Source: UBA8290 sp964230965 (GTDB lineage Bacteria > Bacillota_I > Bacilli_A > Acholeplasmatales > Acholeplasmataceae). Taken from it: a stretch of 11,676 nucleotides of DNA. A model generated the notes under the pieces. It was not told where the DNA came from, searched no databases, and saw nothing but the letters and a program-made list of their open reading frames with translations. The first letter of the stretch is position 1. Each line of letters begins with the position of its first letter. The stretch is taken from NCBI GenBank assembly GCA_964230965.1, contig CAXRJA010000088.1, positions 1 through 11,676 on the forward strand, in the 5' to 3' direction. Of this stretch, positions 6,504-11,676 are shown piece by piece. Both the position numbers and the translations under genes were made by a program.

Positions 6504-8609
6504 ATGTTCGCTGAAGTCATTATTGATATTAAACATCATGATGTTAACCACACCTATGATTATAAGATTGAGAAAGCATACATCCCTATTTTAGAAGTAG
6601 GGATGCGTGTGCACGTGCCTTTTTCTCATTCGACTAGAACGGGTATCATCATCAATATTAAAGAAACCTCTCAAACAGCGACAAAATCAATTATGGATGT
6701 GGATGCATCGATGCCAGTGATATCCAAACAATCACTCTCACATATACATCATCTTGTTAAAAACAATCACATGCTGTACCAACAGGCCATTGAGCTTGTT
6801 GTCCCACATGTATTTCAATTCAAATATCGTTATACAATACATGTACTCCAAGAAGATCCACTATTAGATTCACTTGATATGAAGGTCATGGATAAGACGT
6901 ATGTCTTACTTAAAAGAGATGAACGATATTTAACAAAACTTAAATTATTACATCAAGATGGAAAAATACATTTAAAACAAACACAAATCTCACATCTTCC
7001 CAAAAGACCATCCAGTGTATATGTTTACACACAAAAACCATATCAAAGGTTAGATCGTGTTTTGGACCTACTGATACCGGGGGAACCTTATCAAAAAGAA
7101 GCACTCATTGCAATGGGATTGACACCATCTAATATAAAAACGTTATTAAAACATGAAGTTCTTCTTAAAAAAGACCATCAACACGTATTTACTACACAAC
7201 GTAATATCGCTCAAAAAGGTAAGAAAAACATCTTCATACAACCTTTTGAAAGCATGTTAAAAACGTTAACGGAAGTTATAAAAGAGGTTAGTTTTAATCA
7301 ACAATCATTACTAATTTTAGTACCAAATCGTACGTTACTTTTATATATTCAATCATATTGTCACCTCTCACTTGCTTATGATTACAAAACAACATCCAAA
7401 CAATACGTGAACTTAATGGAGACATTAAACAAATCACCATCAATCGTCGTTTCGACAAGAAAAGGGATTTTTTTACCCCATACATTTGATCATATATTCA
7501 TCGTTGAAAGTCACTCAAAAACTTATCGATATGATCAAGGCGTCTTTTATGATTCCATAGAAACCATTGATCTTTTATTTCCATATGCAAATATCTATCT
7601 TCATAGTTATGTAAAACATCCTTCTATTGCAATACTATCAAAAGATGATGAAATCACGGTTCACAAAAACGTTACGTATAAGAAACATTTACATATCATC
7701 TCCATGAAAGATGAATTGATATCAGGACATACCAAAGTATTATCAAGATCCGTACTCGAAGCTACAAAAAAAGCTCTAAAGAAGAAACATATTGTCATGT
7801 ATTATCCTAGAAAAGGGTATCAAAAAGTCAATGTTTGTCGTTTATGTGGTGACGTACAAACATGTCCAAAATGTCATAAAAAACTTCAAGTTACACAACA
7901 AAAAAAGACGTATTGTACAACGTGTCATACAACGTTTGAATTGCATCATACATGTTCACATGATCATCAAAATATGATGAAACCATTGGGATTAGGACTT
8001 GAATATATTGCCAAACATATTGAACGATTAATCCCAGACCATGATGTTATTGTCATCGACAAAGATCATCAAGATATCCAATCGGTTAATCGACCATCTA
8101 TATTCATAGGGACTCAAAAAATAATCTCGCATTTACATGAAATTGATTTTGAACTGAGTGTGATCATCTTAGCAGATATTTCCTTTCATTTTATTGGTCT
8201 ATTAGATGATGAACACAACTTTATGGAGGTCATTTCCTTCTTACCTCATGGATTTTCAAAAATCAAAACATCTTATATTCAAACATATGATCTAGACCAG
8301 CCATTTATAAAAGGTTTATTAAATCCAGAAGCATACATGAAAGATGTGCTTCAAAACCGTCAATTATTATCATTACCACCCTTTTTCCATTTATTTGAAA
8401 TCTATGTTGAAAATGCATCATTTTTTAAAGGCTATCAACATGCATTAAATATTCAAAAAGCATTACATGAAAAAAACATTCAAGTCATTGGACCCATCTA
8501 TGATGAGACGCAACCCTTTCGTCTTATGATAAAATTAAATGCAACACAACTGGATACATTCTATTCGTTTGTTAGCACTCAAGGATTGCAATCAAGGAGA
8601 ATACAATGA
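6504..8609 (+). CDS. priA: PriA-like primosomal protein lacking helicase motifs
   Basis: PriA normally recognises stalled forks, unwinds lagging-strand DNA and reloads the replicative helicase. This 701-residue protein keeps the N-terminal 3'-DNA-binding domain (about 1-105, with HTYDYKI and GMRVHVPFSHSTRTGIII), a winged-helix region (about 120-235), the zinc cluster (Cys 445, 448, 454, 457, 471, 474, 484) and the C-terminal domain (about 624-701). The ATPase core is clearly homologous but disarmed. Where GVTGSGKT is expected after the first core strand there is QPFESMLK (246-253). The DEEH box is VESH (334-337). The GSATPS motif is replaced near HSYVKHPS (367-374). Motif V keeps only GTQKI (536-540), and the QVAGRAGR motif VI is absent (ISFLPHGF at about 577-584). 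The eighth zinc Cys is also missing; His486 or His488 could replace it. The frame is intact and the stop overlaps the fmt start, so this is not an ordinary pseudogene. A structural role in restart without unwinding is inferred. Confidence 0.9.
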   Translation: MFAEVIIDIKHHDVNHTYDYKIEKAYIPILEVGMRVHVPFSHSTRTGIIINIKETSQTATKSIMDVDASMPVISKQSLSHIHHLVKNNHMLYQQAIELVVPHVFQFKYRYTIHVLQEDPLLDSLDMKVMDKTYVLLKRDERYLTKLKLLHQDGKIHLKQTQISHLPKRPSSVYVYTQKPYQRLDRVLDLLIPGEPYQKEALIAMGLTPSNIKTLLKHEVLLKKDHQHVFTTQRNIAQKGKKNIFIQPFESMLKTLTEVIKEVSFNQQSLLILVPNRTLLLYIQSYCHLSLAYDYKTTSKQYVNLMETLNKSPSIVVSTRKGIFLPHTFDHIFIVESHSKTYRYDQGVFYDSIETIDLLFPYANIYLHSYVKHPSIAILSKDDEITVHKNVTYKKHLHIISMKDELISGHTKVLSRSVLEATKKALKKKHIVMYYPRKGYQKVNVCRLCGDVQTCPKCHKKLQVTQQKKTYCTTCHTTFELHHTCSHDHQNMMKPLGLGLEYIAKHIERLIPDHDVIVIDKDHQDIQSVNRPSIFIGTQKIISHLHEIDFELSVIILADISFHFIGLLDDEHNFMEVISFLPHGFSKIKTSYIQTYDLDQPFIKGLLNPEAYMKDVLQNRQLLSLPPFFHLFEIYVENASFFKGYQHALNIQKALHEKNIQVIGPIYDETQPFRLMIKLNATQLDTFYSFVSTQGLQSRRIQ

Positions 8610-9508
8610 AAGTCATATTTTTTGGAACCCCTCAATTTTCATCGATCATTCTAGAATCCCTTTATGCAGATCACGATATATTAGCGATTGTTACGCAACC
8701 TGATGAATCTAAAAAGGTGTCACCTGTAAAATCGTTTGCTTTAGAACATGATATTAAGTTGTTTCAACCTAAAAAAGTTAAAAACATCTCTGAACATCTC
8801 ATCAAACTGAACCCCGATATATATATTACTGCTGCATTTGGACAATTTATACCAAATAATATTCTTGATCATAAACCATCTATTAATGTTCATGCATCAT
8901 TACTTCCAGCCTATCGTGGTGCTGCACCGATTCAATATGCTTTAAAAGATGGTCTTAACGAAACAGGGATCACCATTATGTATATGGTCAAAGAAATGGA
9001 TGCTGGTAATATACTCGCGAAAAAAGTTGTTCCAATCCAGCATCATGATCATGCCACAAGTTTGACACTTAAACTCGCGCATGAAGGGGCTTCTTTATTA
9101 CGAGAAACATTGCCATTGTTTCATAATCAAAGACCTTTAGGAGAGATTCAAAATCCAGATGAGATTACATTTGCACCAAAATGGCAACCTAAAGATGAAT
9201 TGGTACATCTTGACATGAATTGTCAAACATTTTTAAATTATGTTAGAGCAAATGCCATGACACCAGGTGCAACACTTCGCACAGATGCATGCACATTAAA
9301 AATTTATGAAGCAATAAAAAATGATATAATACAACCAGATTCAGTCGGTAAAGTGTTTATATCAAAATCTTCACTTTCACTTTCACTTATCGATGGTGTG
9401 ATTGATATTACAACCATACAATTACCAGGGAAGAAAAAAATGCCAATTAAAGACTTTTTAAATGGTCAAAAAAACTTTTTAGATGGCATGATATTAAAGG
9501 AGAGATAA
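8606..9508 (+). CDS. fmt: Methionyl-tRNA formyltransferase
   Basis: Transfers formyl from 10-formyl-THF to Met-tRNA for initiation, supplying the ligand of IF-2. The 300-residue product starts MKVIFFGTPQFSS and carries the catalytic set of the family: Asn94 and His96 in INVHASLLPAYRGAAPIQ, and Asp132 in MVKEMDAGNI. The C-terminal tRNA-binding domain spans about 205-300. After QPD (31-33) the usual basic loop of the type PxGRGKKLxPSPVK is shortened to ESKKVSPVK. In E. coli this loop helps recognise the tRNA acceptor end. The ATG overlaps the priA-like stop (ATGA), with AAGGAGA upstream. No deformylase gene adjoins it here. Confidence 0.96.
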   Translation: MKVIFFGTPQFSSIILESLYADHDILAIVTQPDESKKVSPVKSFALEHDIKLFQPKKVKNISEHLIKLNPDIYITAAFGQFIPNNILDHKPSINVHASLLPAYRGAAPIQYALKDGLNETGITIMYMVKEMDAGNILAKKVVPIQHHDHATSLTLKLAHEGASLLRETLPLFHNQRPLGEIQNPDEITFAPKWQPKDELVHLDMNCQTFLNYVRANAMTPGATLRTDACTLKIYEAIKNDIIQPDSVGKVFISKSSLSLSLIDGVIDITTIQLPGKKKMPIKDFLNGQKNFLDGMILKER

Positions 9509-10071
9509 TGTCTAAAAATAGAATTATATTTACACGTGCAGAGATGCTAGAGTTTAATCGACAAACGTTACTCAGAAGAGGTGTGACATTGGAATCGATT
9601 GCAGACATTGCATATAAACAACAAAAAAGATATTCGGAAGATGTTACGTTTGAATTATGTTTAGAGAGTGTTGAAAAAATTTTGTCTTTTAGAGATGTCT
9701 TTCATCATGTACAACTTGCTGCAGAAATTGATCGTCTTGCAGAAGAGAAAATGTTTCATGGACCCATCCAAGATATTATTTTTGAAGACTTTGGATTATT
9801 TGGAATTGATGAGACGATGGGGTTAGATGTTGCAGGATTATACGGAACGATCGGCCAAACAAATTTTGGCGATATCGATGTTAATAAAGCAGGTATCGTT
9901 AAAGATTTGAATGAATTTGGTAAAAGTGATAAATCATGTCATACCTTTTTAGATGACATTGTAGGTGCCATTGCTGCATCTGCATCAACGCGTGTTGCTC
10001 AAATATCAAATGAAGATTTAGCAGAATTAGATGATGAAGGACATAACTTATTTAGACTTTCAGGAGAATAA
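9508..10071 (+). CDS. YutG/PgpA-like protein (putative phosphatidylglycerophosphatase A family)
   Basis: The 187-residue protein matches the soluble Bacillus YutG type of the PgpA domain family (PF04608-like). An N-terminal part, LLRRGVTLESIADIAYKQQK (21-40), precedes the signatures IIFEDFGLFGIDE (90-102), YGTIGQTNFGDID (112-124) and HTFLDDIVGAIAASASTR (145-162). E. coli PgpA dephosphorylates phosphatidylglycerophosphate to phosphatidylglycerol and is membrane-embedded; no clear transmembrane segment is seen here. The activity of the YutG branch is uncertain to me, so the phosphatase role is only a family-level guess. A short acidic tail follows the conserved end (about 164-187). The ATG shares one base with the fmt stop (TAATG), preceded by AAAGGAGAG. 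Confidence 0.85.
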   Translation: MSKNRIIFTRAEMLEFNRQTLLRRGVTLESIADIAYKQQKRYSEDVTFELCLESVEKILSFRDVFHHVQLAAEIDRLAEEKMFHGPIQDIIFEDFGLFGIDETMGLDVAGLYGTIGQTNFGDIDVNKAGIVKDLNEFGKSDKSCHTFLDDIVGAIAASASTRVAQISNEDLAELDDEGHNLFRLSGE

Positions 10072-10073
10072 TA

Positions 10074-11372
10074 TTGTTTTTTAAAAAACGTAGTTTGACA
10101 TCGATGTCACAATCGGTGTTTTCTAAATTTTTTGGTTTTGAAGAAGGTGTCGATGTCACAAATGATGTCGCACTTTTAGTACGACGAAATATTGTGATAA
10201 AAAATATTATTTTTGTTTCCAATATTTTATATGGAATTATGCTTTTTATTTTATCTTTATCAAGCACTGGTGGTGTGACAGATTGGGTGATTACCGTTCT
10301 TGCATTTCCAGTAACCTTCATGATAAACCAAATATTAAAAAGACTTATCTATAGTGATCAGGAGGATAAGACAAAGCAAAGTGTTGCCATGTATGTTGCT
10401 GGGTTTTATATGTTTTTCTCTGCGATTCTTATTTATGCAAGATTGTATTCTATTCCGCATTTTGAAACGGGTGCATACATTTTGATTTATTATGCAATTG
10501 TTGTTATAAGCTTATATCAAGATAAAAAGCTTTTATCTTCAAGTTTTACAACACTTATCATTTTACTTACTGCGATTCATCTTATTTGGACGTTTAATTT
10601 GCAGCAAGCTGCAGAAGGATATACTGTGTTTGAATTCATTCCATTGTTTGTTCAAACAAATGATTTTCAAGACATCGCATTAAGAACGTTGCTTTTTATT
10701 CTGTTTTATTTTGTTGTATATGCGATTGTTTCCATGGGGCAATATATGCAACAAGAACGTAAATTAGAACTCATAAGAAGACGTCAGGTTCAAAGTGACT
10801 TCTCACATATCGTATCAGATTTATTTTCTGTGGTGTTTTCTGAATCAGATAAACGTATGGATCAACGTCATGCAATGCACATTCGCGAAATGTCTATGAA
10901 ACTTGCAAAAGACGTTGGTTTAACCGATTTAAAAACCAAAGAGTTAGAGTGGTATACCACAGTACATTTAAAATTTGAAGAGATTAAAGATTTAATTACA
11001 AAAGAAGAAACACAAACGCAATCCACATATCAAAAACTTAAAGAAAAAACTGAACTTGGATCGAACATCGCGAAAAGATTACAACTTGCACAAAAATGTG
11101 AAGAAGTGATTCGAGCATATATAGAGGGTACAAATAATGATCATTTTATTTCCAGTATGCAATCGATTCAAAAATCAGATATTGCGGATGTCATTTTATG
11201 TGTGGATATGTATTTGACTTTAAGAGAACTTCGATCATATAAACGCCCGATGAATCATAGCCAAGCGATGAAAATATTAGAAGGCGATTTATCTGTCTAT
11301 ATTGATGATCGAATTATCGAAAGATTTGTGAAATTTCAAGATGAATACGATATTATTTTTAAAAACTTCTAA
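10074..11372 (+). CDS. Six-TM membrane protein with degenerate HD-GYP-like cytoplasmic domain
   Basis: 432 residues. About six hydrophobic segments are predicted near 41-62, 70-88, 104-123, 132-148, 154-173 and 202-221, followed by a basic linker (QQERKLELIRRR, 226-237) that places the rest in the cytoplasm. Residues 243-425 follow the HD-GYP helical order, but key residues are changed. RHAMHIREMSMKLAKDVGL (265-283) keeps the first His. The HD pair is H298-L299. HxxxG is KTELG (325-329). The metal-binding HHE/GYP segment is IRAYIEGTNNDHF (346-358). VDMYLTLRELRSYKRP (377-392) keeps the Asp and the RpY-like element, and IDDRIIERF (410-418) matches the family end. HD-GYP proteins hydrolyse cyclic di-GMP or related nucleotides; this one probably cannot. 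The start is TTG at 10074, chosen because AGGAGA lies 6 bases upstream; it is 2 bases from the previous stop. The next in-frame ATG (10104) has no ribosome site. Confidence 0.75.
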   Translation: MFFKKRSLTSMSQSVFSKFFGFEEGVDVTNDVALLVRRNIVIKNIIFVSNILYGIMLFILSLSSTGGVTDWVITVLAFPVTFMINQILKRLIYSDQEDKTKQSVAMYVAGFYMFFSAILIYARLYSIPHFETGAYILIYYAIVVISLYQDKKLLSSSFTTLIILLTAIHLIWTFNLQQAAEGYTVFEFIPLFVQTNDFQDIALRTLLFILFYFVVYAIVSMGQYMQQERKLELIRRRQVQSDFSHIVSDLFSVVFSESDKRMDQRHAMHIREMSMKLAKDVGLTDLKTKELEWYTTVHLKFEEIKDLITKEETQTQSTYQKLKEKTELGSNIAKRLQLAQKCEEVIRAYIEGTNNDHFISSMQSIQKSDIADVILCVDMYLTLRELRSYKRPMNHSQAMKILEGDLSVYIDDRIIERFVKFQDEYDIIFKNF

Positions 11373-11378
11373 ATCATG

Positions 11379-11384
11379 TATAAT
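11379..11384 (+). promoter_or_regulatory. Putative -10 of the metK promoter
   Basis: A perfect TATAAT lies 7 bases after the stop of the membrane-protein gene and about 20 bases before the riboswitch P1 stem. The matching -35 position (TTTTTA, 11356-11361, 17-base spacer) is weak. The spacing to the riboswitch is what one expects of a dedicated metK promoter. Confidence 0.65.
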
Positions 11385-11403
11385 TAAGCTAATAACTTAA
11401 TCG

Positions 11404-11499
11404 TCTTATTCAGAGCTATGTAGGTGAGGTGACCGATGATATAGCAGCAACCTATAAATTATAAGGTGCTTTCACTAAGAGGGAAACCTAACAATAAGA
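11404..11499 (+). promoter_or_regulatory. SAM-I (S-box) riboswitch aptamer upstream of metK
   Basis: The fold can be drawn by hand. P1: TCTTATT (11404-11410) with AATAAGA (11493-11499). P2a: GCTAT (11415-11419) with ATAGC (11441-11445). P2b: GGT (11423-11425) with ACC (11432-11434). P3: CCTATA (11451-11456) with the TATAAGG arm (11460-11466, one bulged A). P4: AGG-GAAA-CCT (11480-11489). Conserved SAM-I signatures are CTTAT-CAGAG, GATGA, GCAACC and AAGGTGC. A pseudoknot GGTG (11428-11431) with CACT (11473-11476) fits the family topology. It would lower metK expression when S-adenosylmethionine is high, consistent with its position. Confidence 0.92.
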
Positions 11500-11505
11500 G
11501 AGAAT

Positions 11506-11535
11506 AAGGCACTGTATAAGTGTCTTTTATTTTAG
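11506..11535 (+). terminator. Riboswitch-controlled terminator before metK
   Basis: AAGGCACT (11506-11513) pairs with AGTGTCTT (11519-11526) around GTATA, 8 bp with one G-U, followed by the U-rich TTATTTTAG. The 5' arm can instead pair with aptamer bases GGTGCTTT (11465-11472), giving an antiterminator that excludes the SAM-bound fold. Confidence 0.8.
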
Positions 11536-11548
11536 AAAGAAGGAAACA

Positions 11549-11676
11549 ATGATTAAATTATTTAGTAGTGAATCCGTCACTGAGGGACATCCAGATAAAA
11601 TAAGTGATCAAATATCTGATGCGATATTAGATGCTTATTTAAAACAAGATCCAAATAGTCGTGTTGCTTGTGAAAC
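11549..11676 (+). CDS. metK: S-adenosylmethionine synthetase, partial (N-terminal 42 residues)
   Basis: Makes S-adenosylmethionine from methionine and ATP. The visible start MIKLFSSESVTEGHPDKISD and the following QISDAILDAYLKQDPNSRVACE match the N-terminal MetK signature, including the GHPDK motif with the conserved ATP/methionine-binding His. AAGGA lies about 5 bases upstream of the ATG. The rest of the gene is beyond the right edge. Control by the SAM-I riboswitch directly upstream closes a product-feedback loop. Confidence 0.97.
   Translation, partial: MIKLFSSESVTEGHPDKISDQISDAILDAYLKQDPNSRVACE

Noticed and set aside
7792..7977. Small plus-strand frame inside the PriA-like gene, and small minus-strand frames in nusA, infB, the PriA-like gene and the membrane-protein gene
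   Set aside because: All lie wholly within or opposite strongly supported genes, with no recognisable motifs or ribosome sites.
6504..8609. PriA-like gene as a decaying pseudogene
   Set aside because: No stop or frameshift in 701 codons, the zinc cysteines and both end domains are kept, and start and stop are coupled to neighbours.
10104..10106. ATG start for the six-TM protein
   Set aside because: No Shine-Dalgarno upstream, whereas TTG at 10074 has AGGAGA at ideal spacing.
11383..11401. ATTAAG/CTTAAT inverted repeat as terminator of the upstream operon
   Set aside because: Only 6 AT-rich bp, no U-tract, and it overlaps the metK -10 and start region. Operon 3 may instead read into the riboswitch.

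Overview
This window (about one third GC, strongly AT-biased codons) comes from a low-GC Gram-positive-type bacterium. TGA is used as a stop (the metal-transporter ATPase and the priA-like gene both end in TGA) and tryptophan is TGG, so this is the standard bacterial code and not the Mycoplasma code. The compact, translationally overlapping layout, the short IF2 and NusA and the strongly diverged PriA suggest an Acholeplasma- or Izemoplasma-like mollicute, or a close relative among the Bacillota. That placement is inference; no rRNA is present to confirm it.

Region 1 (1-2105, minus strand): a three-gene zinc-type ABC importer operon, transcribed leftward in the order lipoprotein, ATPase, permease. 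The permease runs off the left edge. The promoter is bracketed by two near-identical palindromes with the 7-1-7 geometry of Fur-family operators, one over the -35 and one just downstream of the -10. This points to Zur-type repression by metal.

Region 2 (2127-6480, plus strand): the conserved Bacillota operon rimP-nusA-ylxR-ylxQ-infB-rbfA (ribosome maturation, transcription elongation, translation initiation). It has its own extended -10 promoter and a leader hairpin, and ends at a short GNRA-looped terminator that overlaps the rbfA stop.

Region 3 (6480-11372, plus strand): a tightly coupled four-gene operon: a PriA homologue, fmt, a YutG/PgpA-like gene, and a six-TM protein with a C-terminal HD-GYP-like domain. 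Junctions are ATGA, TAATG, and a 2-nt gap before a TTG start. The most interesting point of the window is here. The PriA homologue keeps its DNA-binding, zinc-cluster and C-terminal regions but has lost Walker A, the DEEH box and motif VI. The membrane protein keeps the HD-GYP helical framework but has lost most metal ligands. Both look like maintained, full-length pseudoenzymes.

Region 4 (11379-11676, plus strand): a promoter, a SAM-I riboswitch with a terminator and a competing antiterminator pairing, and the start of metK, which runs off the right edge. No tRNA, rRNA, insertion sequence, CRISPR array or prophage gene was seen, and no gene-free stretch exceeds 300 bases (the two largest are about 200 and 180 bases; both are regulatory).
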